A DNA stretch of 64,000 nucleotides from Arthrobacter sp. JZ12 (GCF_035189165.1 NZ_CP045246.1:3038001-3102000), one strand, 5' to 3'; shown: positions 24,743 to 33,621, counted from the first letter of the stretch. Program-made: numbers and translations. Notes: generated by a model from the letters alone, not told the origin.

Positions 24743-25636
24743 CTACGGCGTGGGGCTACCACCGTTGACGTTGAGCGTCTCACCAAGCACGTAACTCGAT
24801 TCGGGCGATGCCAGGAATACGTAGGCCGGCGCCAGCTCAGTGGGCTGCCCCGCACGTCCCAGCGGAGTGCTCTTGCCGAACTCCGGCAGCTCTTCCTTCG
24901 GCTGACCGTCGGAAACCTGAAGCGGCGTCCAGAATGGGCCCGGAGCAACCGCGTTCACCCGGATGCCCCGCGGAGCCAGCTGCTGGGCCAGGCCCTTCGT
25001 GAAGTTGTTGATCGCAGCCTTGGTGCTTGCATAGTCCAGCAGCGTGGGCGAGGGGTTGTACGCCTGGATTGACGTTGTGTTGATGATGCTCGACCCGGCA
25101 GGCAGATACTGCAGGGCTTCGCGGGTGATCCTGAAGAACGAGTAGATGTTGGTCTTGAACGTGTGGTCCAACTGCTCGTCGTCGAGATCCTCCAGCTTCT
25201 CAACGGCAATCTGCTTTCCGGCATTGTTGACCAGGATGTCCAGCCCGCCGAGCCCCTCGACCGCCTGGGTCACAAGGTCCTTGCAGAACTGCGCGTCCTT
25301 GATGTCACCGGGGAGCTTCACGGCCTTGCGCCCGCACTCCTCGATAAGACCCGCGATCTCGGTTGCGTCAGCTTCCTCCTCGGGCAAGTAGGACAACGCG
25401 ACATCGGCGCCCTCCCGGGCGAAGGCGATCGCCACGGCGGCACCGATACCCGAATCGGCCCCGGTGATCAGTGCCTTCCTGCCCTCCAGGCGGCCGGTCC
25501 CGCGGTACGACTGCTCACCCCGGTCGCTCTGCGGTTCGAGGTCACGGTCAAGGCCCGGCTCGGGCTGATCCTGCTTCGGCGGCGAGATCTCGGGGAATCG
25601 GGTTACCGGATTCTGGAAGGTGTACTGGTCGGTCAT
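24743..25636 (-). CDS. Short-chain dehydrogenase, general-stress type
   Basis: 297 residues. A 40-residue N-terminal extension rich in Pro, Gln and Asp precedes the classical SDR core: TGADSGIGAAVA (cofactor loop), NNAGKQ, Ser in NTTSIQAY and the catalytic YASTK. The N-terminal extension and LPEEEADATEI are characteristic of the YghA/YhxC-type stress SDRs of bacteria; the substrate is unknown. Its promoter carries a TAAG-type element almost identical to that of the four-gene operon. Confidence 0.88.
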   Translation of the reverse strand: MTDQYTFQNPVTRFPEISPPKQDQPEPGLDRDLEPQSDRGEQSYRGTGRLEGRKALITGADSGIGAAVAIAFAREGADVALSYLPEEEADATEIAGLIEECGRKAVKLPGDIKDAQFCKDLVTQAVEGLGGLDILVNNAGKQIAVEKLEDLDDEQLDHTFKTNIYSFFRITREALQYLPAGSSIINTTSIQAYNPSPTLLDYASTKAAINNFTKGLAQQLAPRGIRVNAVAPGPFWTPLQVSDGQPKEELPEFGKSTPLGRAGQPTELAPAYVFLASPESSYVLGETLNVNGGSPTP

Positions 25637-25714
25637 GATTTCCTCCTGATAGGCGTAAGTCGGATATCACCCTTGAGGGCCACCTGCGGTACAGCTAGGC
25701 TCGATAGCAAATGC

Positions 25715-25726
25715 TAAGCCTACTGA
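25715..25726 (-). promoter_or_regulatory. TAAG-type element upstream of SDR
   Basis: TAAGCCTACTGA; toward the gene it reads TCAGTAGGCTTAGCAT, sharing 11 consecutive bases (CAGTAGGCTTA) plus the following G with the element at 23362. About 79 bp from the SDR start. Confidence 0.5.
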
Positions 25727-25799
25727 TCACACGCGTATTGATCACACTAGGACGGACCGTCCGGGACGTTCAAGGGCACTTCGACGGAAAGGCGCGCTC

Positions 25800-26756
25800 A
25801 TGACGACCATCGGTTTCCACGCCTCACACGAGCAGCTGGCTCCCGCCCAACTCCTCGCCGATGTGCAGCTGGCCGAGCAGGCGGGGTTCGACGCGGCCAT
25901 GTGCTCCGACCATTTCGAACCCTGGTCCGCCGTGCAGGGGCATTCCGGGTTCGCCTGGTCCTGGCTGGGAGCTGCGCTGGCCACCACCAGCCTTCGCTTC
26001 GGCGTCGTGACTGCCCCCGGCCAGCGCTACCACCCCGCGATCATCGCCCAGGCGAGCGGAACGCTCGCCAGCATGTTCCCGGGTCGCTTCTGGGCGGCGC
26101 TCGGCAGCGGAGAAAACCTCAACGAGCACATCACGGGAGACCCCTGGCCCGAAAAGGAGCAACGCCAGCAGCGCATCGAGGAGTGCGTGGACATCATCCG
26201 CAGGATGCACGACGGCGAGGAGGTCACCCACCGCGGCCTGGTCACGGTGGAGCAGGCCCGACTCTGGGACGCTCCTGAGATCAAACCGCACCTGATCGCT
26301 CCGGCCGTGAGTGTGGAGACCGCCGCGAGGAGCGCACGGTGGGCAGACGGACTGGTCACCGTGAACCAGCCGCATGAGAAACTCACAGACATGATCCGGG
26401 CCTACCGCGAGAACGGCGGGCAGGGTAAGGCCATCCTTCAGGTCCATCTGTCCTGGGCCCCAACCGAGGACGAGGCCATGGAAATCGCACGCGCCCAGTG
26501 GTCCGCAAATTGCCTTACCCCGCCGGAAATCTGGGACTTCAAGCGTCCCTCCGATTTCGAGGAAGCCACACGGAACCTGCCGGAGGACGAACTGCAGAGT
26601 ACGGTCCAGATCTCCGCCGATCTTGCCGTGCATGCGCAGCGGCTGCGGGAGTTCGCCGATTTGGGCTTCGACGAGTTGTACCTGCACTTTGTCGGCACCG
26701 AGCAGAAGCCCTTCATTGAGGCCTTCGCCGAACATGTGCTGCCCGAGGTGCGTTGA
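25800..26756 (+). CDS. LLM-class flavin oxidoreductase (TIGR03885-like, non-F420)
   Basis: 318 residues, luciferase-like TIM barrel beginning MTTIGFHASHEQLAP, with CSDHFEPWS and SGENLNEHITG at positions typical of the subgroup described as 'probable non-F420 flavinoid oxidoreductase' (TIGR03885). The reaction is not known. Its last base is the first base of the next ATG, so it is coupled to a trehalose-synthase-like GH13. That pairing recurs in actinobacteria as I recall, but its meaning is unclear. Confidence 0.88.
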   Translation: MTTIGFHASHEQLAPAQLLADVQLAEQAGFDAAMCSDHFEPWSAVQGHSGFAWSWLGAALATTSLRFGVVTAPGQRYHPAIIAQASGTLASMFPGRFWAALGSGENLNEHITGDPWPEKEQRQQRIEECVDIIRRMHDGEEVTHRGLVTVEQARLWDAPEIKPHLIAPAVSVETAARSARWADGLVTVNQPHEKLTDMIRAYRENGGQGKAILQVHLSWAPTEDEAMEIARAQWSANCLTPPEIWDFKRPSDFEEATRNLPEDELQSTVQISADLAVHAQRLREFADLGFDELYLHFVGTEQKPFIEAFAEHVLPEVR

Positions 26757-28429
26757 TGCGCATCACCGACACCTCCGACCTGTGGTGGAAGAACGCCGTT
26801 ATCTACTGCCTGGACATCGAGACGTTCTGTGATTCCGACGGCGACGGCGTGGGAGACTTCGCCGGCGCCGCCCAGCGGATGGACTACCTGGCCGAACTCG
26901 GCGTTACCTGTGTCTGGCTCATGCCCTTCTATCCGTCCCCGCAGCGCGACGATGGCTACGACATCGTCGACTTCTACGGCGTCGATGGACGCCTGGGTAC
27001 GTTCGGCGACCTGGTGGAGTTTGTCCGCACCGCGAAGGACCGGGGCATGCGGGTGATTGCGGACCTGGTGGTCAATCACACCTCCGACCAGCACCCCTGG
27101 TTCCAGCAGGCACGGTCCTCGAAGGACAACCCCTTCCGCGACTTCTACGTCTGGCGCGCGGACCCGCCCCCGGACACCTCGGCCGAGGTGGTCTTTCCGG
27201 ACAAGGAGAACTCGATCTGGACGAAGGACCCGCAGACGGACGAGTGGTACATGCACCGCTTCTACTCGCACCAGCCGGATCTGAACGTAGCTCATCCGAA
27301 AGTCCGCGACGAGATCGCCAAGGCGGTTGGTTTCTGGATGGAGTTGGGGCTTTCGGGGTTCCGCGTGGACGCGGTGCCGTTCTTCCTGGAAACGCAAGGC
27401 CTGGATTCACCGGCCGGCGACCCGCACGACTACCTCCGGAACCTGCGCCGGTTCCTGTCGAGGCGGAGCGGCGACGCCGTCCTGTTGGGGGAAGTCAACC
27501 TCCCCTACGAGCAGCAGGTGGCCTTCTTCGGGGACGCTGCGGATGAGCTCAACATGCAGTTCGACTTCGTGTCCATGCAGCAGATGTACCTTTCCCTCGC
27601 CCGCGGTGACGCCAGACCCCTGGCCCGCACTATCACCGACCGCCCCGCCATCGACGGCGACAACCAGTGGGCAACCTTCGTCCGCAATCACGACGAACTG
27701 ACTCTCGACAAACTGCTGGATTCCGAACGCCGGGAGGTGTTCGATGCCTTCGGCCCCGAGGAGAACATGCAGGTGTTCGGCCGCGGGCTCAAGCGCCGCC
27801 TTCCGCCGATGCTTGCGGGCGACCAGCAGCGCATTCGCATGGTCTACTCACTGCTGTTCTCCCTGCCCGGCACCCCCGTGCTCTTTTACGGGGAGGAGAT
27901 CGGGATGGGCGAGAACCTCGCGGCGGAAGGCAGGATGGCCGTTCGCACCCCTATGCAGTGGACGCACGAGGAAAGCGCCGGATTTTCCGCCGCCCCGCCA
28001 GACAAACTAGTGGCTCCGCTGGTGCAGGGCGAGTTCGGGCCCCAGTCGGTGAACGTGGTGGACGCACGCCGCGATCCGTCGTCGCTCCTGTCATTCATGA
28101 GCACTTTGATCCGCCGCTACCGAGAGTGCCCGGAATTGGGTTGGGGCACCTTCAGCCTGATCGATACGCCCGTCCCGTCCGTGCTCGCCCACCGCTGCGA
28201 CTGGGAGGATCATTCCCTGTTCCTCTTCCACAACTTCGCGGCTGAACCCGCGGAAGTATCCGTGAAACTCAAGGACGGCGACGTGCCCGACGGCGGAGGG
28301 GTGCTGACCGAGCTGCTGGAGAACACCATGGCAGACATCTCGGTCGGCGATGAGCTCGAGGTGAAACTGCCTGGTTACGGATACCGGTGGCTGCGGATCC
28401 AGGCTCCCGACGCCGGTCGGCTCTGGTAG
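26756..28429 (+). CDS. GH13 alpha-amylase family protein, trehalose-synthase-like
   Basis: 557 residues. The (beta/alpha)8 GH13 motifs are complete: DLVVNHTSDQHPWF, GFRVDAVPF (nucleophile Asp), LLGEVNLP (acid/base Glu) and FVRNHDEL (transition-state Asp). The opening SDLWWKNAVIYCLDIETF and LMPFYPSPQRDDGYDI are close to TreS, which interconverts maltose and trehalose. The C-terminal beta domain ends YGYRWLRI. There is no fused maltokinase. ATG 26756 overlaps the LLM stop by one base; TTG 26753 is an alternative. Cytoplasmic, likely in trehalose or glycogen metabolism. Confidence 0.88.
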   Translation: MRITDTSDLWWKNAVIYCLDIETFCDSDGDGVGDFAGAAQRMDYLAELGVTCVWLMPFYPSPQRDDGYDIVDFYGVDGRLGTFGDLVEFVRTAKDRGMRVIADLVVNHTSDQHPWFQQARSSKDNPFRDFYVWRADPPPDTSAEVVFPDKENSIWTKDPQTDEWYMHRFYSHQPDLNVAHPKVRDEIAKAVGFWMELGLSGFRVDAVPFFLETQGLDSPAGDPHDYLRNLRRFLSRRSGDAVLLGEVNLPYEQQVAFFGDAADELNMQFDFVSMQQMYLSLARGDARPLARTITDRPAIDGDNQWATFVRNHDELTLDKLLDSERREVFDAFGPEENMQVFGRGLKRRLPPMLAGDQQRIRMVYSLLFSLPGTPVLFYGEEIGMGENLAAEGRMAVRTPMQWTHEESAGFSAAPPDKLVAPLVQGEFGPQSVNVVDARRDPSSLLSFMSTLIRRYRECPELGWGTFSLIDTPVPSVLAHRCDWEDHSLFLFHNFAAEPAEVSVKLKDGDVPDGGGVLTELLENTMADISVGDELEVKLPGYGYRWLRIQAPDAGRLW

Positions 28430-28443
28430 CGCGGGATGCCGGG

Positions 28444-28542
28444 CTAGAAGATCGTGGCGAAGAAGCCGGCCCCGATGGACGCAACCATGGCGATGACCAG
28501 AAGCCAAACGATCGGGACACGGTACTTGTTGATGAAACCCAT
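28444..28542 (-). CDS. 32-residue single-helix membrane peptide
   Basis: A short ORF MGFINKYRVP followed by about 22 hydrophobic residues (IVWLLVIAMVASIGAGFFAT) and stop. The basic N-terminus then a transmembrane helix is the layout of bacterial small membrane proteins. The ribosome site is weak (GGAT). It diverges from the DUF3140 gene. No family recognised; it could be chance. Confidence 0.45.
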   Translation of the reverse strand: MGFINKYRVPIVWLLVIAMVASIGAGFFATIF

Positions 28543-28574
28543 AGTAGATCCAGTGTACGAGGGCAGGAGAAGGC

Positions 28575-28913
28575 ATGAGCGACAGCACCGCAGTTGACGA
28601 GGTTTGGAAGGACTGGAAGGACGCAGTCAACATGACCGCGTCAGAGCTCGAGAAGTGGCTCGACACCGAAGAGTCCCAGGAGGTGGGCCAGAAGGACGAC
28701 GGCGGCGAATCGGTCGGCCACGCGTCAGGGCGCCGCATCATCAAGATCCTGGGAACGAAGAAAGCTGACCTCAGCGATTCCGACGCGGAACACATGCGAA
28801 AGGTGGTGGGCTATGTTCACCGGCACCTCGCGCAGAAGCCGTCGTCGGACATCGAACACTCGAAGTGGCGCTACTCCCTGATGAACTGGGGCCACGACCC
28901 GCTGAAGGACTGA
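28575..28913 (+). CDS. DUF3140 protein
   Basis: 112 residues. It starts MSDSTAVDEVWKDWKDAVNM and ends HSKWRYSLMNWGHDPLKD, the pattern of DUF3140, a small family of unknown function in actinobacteria and some other soil bacteria. It is hydrophilic and probably helical. AGGAGAAGG precedes the ATG. Often linked with DNA-binding or plasmid-type hypothetical proteins, but no role is established. Confidence 0.88.
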   Translation: MSDSTAVDEVWKDWKDAVNMTASELEKWLDTEESQEVGQKDDGGESVGHASGRRIIKILGTKKADLSDSDAEHMRKVVGYVHRHLAQKPSSDIEHSKWRYSLMNWGHDPLKD

Positions 28914-28951
28914 AGCGACAGGCGGCTTCCCGCCGTCGTCGGGTCCCGCCG

Positions 28952-29764
28952 CTAGTCCTGCGGAGCCAGGAGCGCTTCGCGCGCGGCTGCCAGCCGCTTG
29001 AGGCCGTCGGCCGGCCGAATGGGTTCAGGCCAGCGCGGCTGGAGGTGGTCCCCGAGGGTGATCTTGCGTAGGCGTCGCCCGAACATCGGAATGACCCATT
29101 CGCGCAGCCAGACCGATTCCTTGCGGACCAGTTCGGTCATAGTGGGACGCTGGCGGGGACGCAGCGGCTTCGACGTGAGCGTATGGTCCACGCCCATGAC
29201 CCGCAGAACGTGTGCTGCCATGTTCTTGTGGCCGGCCGGTGACATGTGGAGCCGATCGGAATCCCAGTAGCGCGGGTCGTGATACTCGTCGAAGCACCAG
29301 TAATCGACCAGCAGCGCATTGTAGGTCTCTGCGATGCGGCGGACGTGCTCGTTGTAGATCCAATTCCGCCGCCGCATAGGCTCCAGCACCGGATGGAGCC
29401 GTACATCAAAACCCGTGAACAGGAGGGGGCGCGCACCGGCTGCGGCGATCCGCGCGACCATCTCCTCATAACTCTCCATCAATGGAGTCATGCTGGTACG
29501 CAGCTCAAGGATGTCGTTGCCTCCGGCGTAAACGCTCACCAGGGTGGGACGCAGGTCAAGGGCTGGCTGCAATTGCTCATCAATGATCTGCCTCAGCCGC
29601 TTGCTGCGAATGGCGAGGTTGGCATACCGCCAGGTGGGATCCTGCTTGCTGAGCTGCTTCGCCACGCGGTCCGCCCAGCCGCGTACACCGTTGGGATAGC
29701 GGGGGTCCCAATCCCCCACTCCCTCCGTGAAGGAGTCGCCGATCGCCACAAATAGCCTGGACAT
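28952..29764 (-). CDS. SGNH/GDSL hydrolase
   Basis: 270 residues. Block I GDSFTEGVGD holds the Ser nucleophile near residue 10; block III AGGNDI holds the oxyanion Asn; DRLHMSPAGH holds the Asp/His pair. No signal peptide, so cytoplasmic. The frame extends to 29947, but the extra 61 residues are Arg/Cys-rich and unlike the family, so ATG 29764 is used. Probably an acyl or acetyl esterase; substrate unknown. Confidence 0.87.
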   Translation of the reverse strand: MSRLFVAIGDSFTEGVGDWDPRYPNGVRGWADRVAKQLSKQDPTWRYANLAIRSKRLRQIIDEQLQPALDLRPTLVSVYAGGNDILELRTSMTPLMESYEEMVARIAAAGARPLLFTGFDVRLHPVLEPMRRRNWIYNEHVRRIAETYNALLVDYWCFDEYHDPRYWDSDRLHMSPAGHKNMAAHVLRVMGVDHTLTSKPLRPRQRPTMTELVRKESVWLREWVIPMFGRRLRKITLGDHLQPRWPEPIRPADGLKRLAAAREALLAPQD

Positions 29765-29889
29765 TGCTCCACGGTAGGGATCAAGGACGACGGCGGCCGG
29801 TCTCCCACGTGTCGGCCAAGGAAAGCGGCGGTGAATTCGGAATATCCAGCGCCCGGAATATCCGCAGCAGAGCCGGCGCTGCGTCCAAC

Positions 29890-30726
29890 ATGACTCCTCA
29901 GCTTGCAGTGACAGGTTCAACCGGCCACGTGGGTGGTGCCGTGGCACGCGCCCTTGCCGAAGCCGGCCATGAGCAGACGCTCGTCGTCAGGGATTTAGCC
30001 AGGGCGCCGCAGCTGCCCGGAGCTCCAGTCGCAGCGGCCAGTTACGCCGACAAGGCGGCCTCCGTGGAGGCACTTCGCGGCAGCCGGGTTCTCTTCATGG
30101 TGTCCGGCGCCGAGGCACAGGACCGCGTAGACCAGCACCGGACCTTCATCGACGCCGCCGCAGAGGCGGGCGTGCAGCACATCATCTACACCTCCTTCCT
30201 CGCCGCTGCCCCCGATGCCACCTTCACCCTGGGGCGGGACCACTGGGCCACTGAGGAACACATCCGCAACTCAGGTATGAAGTTCACCTTCCTTCGCGAC
30301 AACTTCTACCTCGATGTCCTCCCGCTCTTCGCCGGCGAGGAGGGAGTCCTTCGCGGACCTGCAGGGAATGGGCGGGTGGCCGCCGTCGCGCGCGCCGACG
30401 TTGCCCGCGCCGCCGTCGTCGTACTGAAAGAACCGGGCGCGCACGAAGAGCGCAGCTACGACCTGACCGGACCGGAAGCACTGTCGCTCGCCGAGGCAGC
30501 CGAGGTGATTACCCGCGTCACCGGCCGGCCAACGCGCTACGAGAAGGAAACCGTGGAGGAGGCGTATGCCTCCCGGGCGCACTACGGGGTTCCGCAGTGG
30601 CAACTCGACGCGTGGGTCAGCACCTACACCGCCATCGCGTCGGGGCAGCTGGCGCAACCGACGACGGCGGTCGAGGAGCTGACCGGGAGACCTCCCCTGA
30701 CTCTTGAGCAGTTGCTGAAAGGCTAG
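29890..30726 (+). CDS. NmrA-like NAD(P)-binding protein
   Basis: 278 residues. The Rossmann motif VTGSTGHVGGAVARAL is at residues 7-22. The body (IIYTSFLAAAPDATFTLGRDHWATEEHIRNSG) matches atypical SDRs such as NmrA and the quinone oxidoreductase QorB type. It may be a quinone reductase or redox-sensing regulator. ATG 29890 is chosen; the frame is open to 29764 with Arg-rich non-family sequence. It ends 77 bp before the ArsR gene start and may be expressed separately. Confidence 0.83.
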   Translation: MTPQLAVTGSTGHVGGAVARALAEAGHEQTLVVRDLARAPQLPGAPVAAASYADKAASVEALRGSRVLFMVSGAEAQDRVDQHRTFIDAAAEAGVQHIIYTSFLAAAPDATFTLGRDHWATEEHIRNSGMKFTFLRDNFYLDVLPLFAGEEGVLRGPAGNGRVAAVARADVARAAVVVLKEPGAHEERSYDLTGPEALSLAEAAEVITRVTGRPTRYEKETVEEAYASRAHYGVPQWQLDAWVSTYTAIASGQLAQPTTAVEELTGRPPLTLEQLLKG

Positions 30727-30768
30727 GAAAAACCCTTGTCACCTGTCAGGGACAGGTCTAGAGTTGTA

Positions 30769-30802
30769 ATCAACCAATTCATTGATAAACAAGCAGGTTG
30801 AT
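30769..30802 (+). promoter_or_regulatory. Inverted repeat ahead of the ArsR gene
   Basis: ATCAACC (30769-30775) and GGTTGAT (30796-30802) are perfect arms 20 bp apart, ending just before the ATG at 30804. Possible autoregulatory site. Confidence 0.4.
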
Positions 30803-30803
30803 C

Positions 30804-31160
30804 ATGACGGACGACGAGCTTCTGGACAAGGCCTTCATGGCCCTGGCAGATCCAGCCCGTCGCCGGATCATTGCCCACCTCAGCCGTGGGCCTGCAACGG
30901 TCAACGAACTGGCCGAGCCCTTCGAAATCACCAAACAGGCAGTTTCCAGGCATATCCGGGTTTTGGAGCAGGCTGAACTGGTGACGCGCTCACGCGACGC
31001 GCAGCGCAGACCCGTTCACCTGAACCCCGCCCGGCTGGAAGCGCTCACAGCGTGGATTGACCAGTACAGGCTTGTCCGTGAGAGCCAGTTCCGCGCACTC
31101 GACAACATACTCGAATCAAAGGCGAGCCAAGCAGGCTTCAGCCGCGCACCCAAGGAATGA
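30804..31160 (+). CDS. ArsR-family winged-helix regulator
   Basis: 118 residues. The HTH core ADPARRRIIAHLSRGPATVNEL and KQAVSRHIRVLEQAELV is typical of the ArsR subgroup (without metal-binding Cys) that pairs with SRPBCC proteins. The ATG at 30804 is used; a TTG lies 6 bp upstream. It is followed after 3 bp by the SRPBCC gene, a very common two-gene unit. Effector unknown. Confidence 0.9.
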   Translation: MTDDELLDKAFMALADPARRRIIAHLSRGPATVNELAEPFEITKQAVSRHIRVLEQAELVTRSRDAQRRPVHLNPARLEALTAWIDQYRLVRESQFRALDNILESKASQAGFSRAPKE

Positions 31161-31163
31161 ATC

Positions 31164-31634
31164 ATGAGCAACCCCCTGAAGCTCTCCGTGCCGGAGGGCG
31201 TTCCCTTCATCGATTTTGAGCGGGAGTTCGACTTCCCGGTTGAGGCAGTCTTCGAAGCACACCGCAATCCAGAAATGATCAGCAAGTGGCTCGGGCCGAG
31301 GAACACCAATATCCAGCTCGACCACTACGACTTCCGCACCGGTGGCAGCTACCGCTACACGCATATCGGCCCTGACGGCCAGCCGTACGTTTTCACAGGC
31401 GTCTTCCACACGGTCCGGGAGAACGAATTCGCCATCCAGACCTTCGAGTTTGACGGCTACCCCGACGTTGTCAGCATCGAGTTCATGACGTTCGAGGACC
31501 TCGGCGGGGGACGTTCCAAGCTTATCGGCCACTCCGTCTACCCCACCCTCGAGGCACGTGACGGCATGGCGCAATCCGGTATGGAGTACGGCATGAGCGA
31601 GGGCTACGAGCGCCTGGACGGACTGTTGTCCTAG
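31164..31634 (+). CDS. SRPBCC / AHSA1-type protein
   Basis: 156 residues. The family pattern FDFPVEAVFEAHRNPEMISKWLGP near the N-terminus and YPTLEARDGMAQSGMEYGMSEGYERLDGLL at the end (quoted in parts) mark the START-like AHSA1 fold with a hydrophobic cavity. Likely binds a small ligand for the ArsR partner. Function not established. Confidence 0.9.
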   Translation: MSNPLKLSVPEGVPFIDFEREFDFPVEAVFEAHRNPEMISKWLGPRNTNIQLDHYDFRTGGSYRYTHIGPDGQPYVFTGVFHTVRENEFAIQTFEFDGYPDVVSIEFMTFEDLGGGRSKLIGHSVYPTLEARDGMAQSGMEYGMSEGYERLDGLLS

Positions 31635-31643
31635 GCTCGGTGC

Positions 31644-32267
31644 ATGCGAAGGGACTTCTATCGGGACCAGCTGTCGGCGACAGCTTTCTACAAACTGTTG
31701 ACGGCCACCGTGATTCCCCGACCCATCGCCTGGGTTTCATCCCGGTCGGAGAGCGGCGTGGACAACCTCGCTCCGCACTCCTTCTTCACGGTGGCCTCAA
31801 CGGACCCCCCGGTCATCCAGTTCACCTCGGTGGGCGAGAAGGACTCGCTGCGCAACATCCGTGCCACCGGCGAGTTCACCGTTAACCTCACATCCGAGGA
31901 TCTTTTTGAGCGCGTCAACGCCACCGGGACACCCTTCGGCCCGGAGGTCAGCGAGTTCGACGCCGTTGGCCTGCACCGCGAGGACGGCAAGTTTGTGAGC
32001 ACGGTCAGGGTGCGCGAATCCCCTGCCGCACTGGAGTGCCGACTACATAGCCTTGTGCCCGTAGGCAACTGCACCCTCGTGTTGGGCGAGGTTGTCCACG
32101 CCGCCATCCGCGAGGACGTGCTCGACGACGACCACCCCCGCCCCGATTCACTCCGCCCTTTGGCACGGCTCGGGCGGGATGAGTGGTCAACCCTCGGCGA
32201 AGTACGGCGCATCAGCAGGATCCGGCTCCAGGACTGGCCCGGTTCCTTCGCCCCTGAAGGCTCATGA
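31644..32267 (+). CDS. Flavin reductase-like FMN-binding protein
   Basis: 207 residues. The split-barrel FMN-binding features are RPIAWVSSRSESGVDNLAPHS and FFTVASTDPPVIQF, then NIRATGEFTVNL. The family reduces flavin with NAD(P)H or acts as an FMN protein of unknown role. It overlaps the next gene by ATGA and starts 9 bp after the SRPBCC gene, so the four genes 30804-33391 look like one operon. Confidence 0.87.
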   Translation: MRRDFYRDQLSATAFYKLLTATVIPRPIAWVSSRSESGVDNLAPHSFFTVASTDPPVIQFTSVGEKDSLRNIRATGEFTVNLTSEDLFERVNATGTPFGPEVSEFDAVGLHREDGKFVSTVRVRESPAALECRLHSLVPVGNCTLVLGEVVHAAIREDVLDDDHPRPDSLRPLARLGRDEWSTLGEVRRISRIRLQDWPGSFAPEGS

Positions 32268-33391
32268 GCACGCCCAGCCCCATCGCAGGGTACGAGGACT
32301 GGCCGGGCGCCGTGGGCCGGCTTGGCCGACATCCCGGGTTCAGCCCCGACAGCGAGCTGCTGTCACGGGCCCTCGGCGTTCCGGCACCAATTCCGACGCC
32401 GCAACTCACCGCCCGCGACCGAAGCCTGGTTGACGGCGTGCGCATCCAGGAGCTTGAGTGGCAGCTTCCCTATGGTCCGCCGACACGGGGTTACCTGCTC
32501 ACTCCCGCTGATCATGCCGACGCCGAACGGCCCCTGCCCGGGGTGCTGTGGCTGCACTGCCATGGCGGCAACAAGTGGCTGGGAGCCGAGCGCCTCGTCG
32601 ACCGGGGAAAAGACACTGCTGCGGAGGTTCGTGCCGTCCAGGAGAACCTCTATTCCGGGCGGGCCCTGGCAAATGACATAGCACGGGCCGGATTCGCCGT
32701 CCTGGTACACGACTCCTTCACATGGGGCAGCCGCCGCTTTCCCCTCCATCCGGCGCCGGCGAGAGTTGCGGAGGGAATGGCCGCACGTCGCGCGCTCTGG
32801 CGGGAGGAAGGAATCCAACCAACCCCCGCCGAGGAGTACAACGCCGCCGCAGCACTGCACGAACACACGGTCGCCAAGACCGCGGGCCTCCTGGGCACCA
32901 GCTACGCGGGCATGGTGGCGTTCGAGGACCTTGTTGCACTTGAACTCCTTCAGTCCCTGCCGGAGGTAGATGCAAACCGGGTCGCCATCGGTGGTTTTTC
33001 CGGCGGCGGCGGCCGCGCGCTCGTGCTCTCGGCCCTGGCACCCCAGGTGAGTGCCGCCGTCGTAAGTTGCATGATGACCACCTTCAAGGGCCTCTTCCCC
33101 ACGCACACGGACACCCACTCCTGGCTGCTTGCGACGCCCGGGCTTCCGGCCGCTTTCGACTGGCCGGACCTCGTCCGGCTCAACCCGGCCTGCCGCTACC
33201 TTGTGCAGTTCGCCTCGCACGATCCACTGTTCACGCTTCAGGGCATGCGCGACGCCGACACCAGGCTCGCCGCCCTTACTGCCGGGACACCGGATCAGTA
33301 CACAGGCTCCTGGCACGACGCCGGTCACGTGGTGACCGCCGCAATGGTTCAGGAAGCACTGGATTTCCTCAGCCTGCGCCGCCGCCGCTAA
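32264..33391 (+). CDS. Alpha/beta hydrolase, acetyl xylan esterase-like
   Basis: 375 residues. The core contains VLWLHCHGG (oxyanion strand), the nucleophile elbow GGFSGGGGRAL and a final WHDAGHVVT with the catalytic His; ASHDPLF gives a candidate Asp. The length and long N-terminal region resemble dienelactone-hydrolase/acetyl-xylan-esterase type proteins (Abhydrolase_7). No signal peptide. Coupled to the flavin reductase by ATGA. It lies just before the pectin island but has its own promoter context, so a role in polysaccharide use is only possible. Confidence 0.8.
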   Translation: MSTPSPIAGYEDWPGAVGRLGRHPGFSPDSELLSRALGVPAPIPTPQLTARDRSLVDGVRIQELEWQLPYGPPTRGYLLTPADHADAERPLPGVLWLHCHGGNKWLGAERLVDRGKDTAAEVRAVQENLYSGRALANDIARAGFAVLVHDSFTWGSRRFPLHPAPARVAEGMAARRALWREEGIQPTPAEEYNAAAALHEHTVAKTAGLLGTSYAGMVAFEDLVALELLQSLPEVDANRVAIGGFSGGGGRALVLSALAPQVSAAVVSCMMTTFKGLFPTHTDTHSWLLATPGLPAAFDWPDLVRLNPACRYLVQFASHDPLFTLQGMRDADTRLAALTAGTPDQYTGSWHDAGHVVTAAMVQEALDFLSLRRRR

Positions 33392-33419
33392 GCCCGTGTG
33401 ACGGGGCGTTTGACGGCGA

Positions 33420-33490
33420 GAAAACGTTTTCCTTGACGTGCGCCACATCACACACTAGGGTCAAGTGCAATCGCGAGAAAGCGTTTTCTC
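33420..33490 (+). promoter_or_regulatory. Promoter with two LacI-type operators for the ABC/pectin operon
   Basis: Operator 1, GAAAACGTTTTC (33420-33431), is a perfect palindrome. A -35 TTGACG (33433-33438), 17 bp and a -10 TAGGGT (33456-33461) follow. Operator 2, GAGAAAGCGTTTTCTC (33475-33490), is palindromic except at its central pair. Two sites 57 bp apart could allow looping. The same 12-mer occurs at 47570 and 48726. Confidence 0.82.
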
Positions 33491-33534
33491 AGCGAACGAA
33501 AGTACGGCCCTACGACCCCAACAAGAGGTTCCCC

Positions 33535-33621
33535 ATGAAGCTTGCGAACAGCACGCGCGCCGACATACCGGCACGCGGCCGCGCGACTGCGGAAAGGACC
33601 GCCGATGTCAGCGTTGACTGA
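33535..33621 (+). CDS. Possible 28-codon leader ORF overlapping the permease start
   Basis: ATG 33535 has a good AAGAGG site 6 bp ahead and encodes MKLANSTRADIPARGRATAE plus 8 more residues. It ends at 33621, 17 bases into the permease gene in another frame. It could couple translation of the operon or be a chance ORF. Confidence 0.3.
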   Translation: MKLANSTRADIPARGRATAERTADVSVD

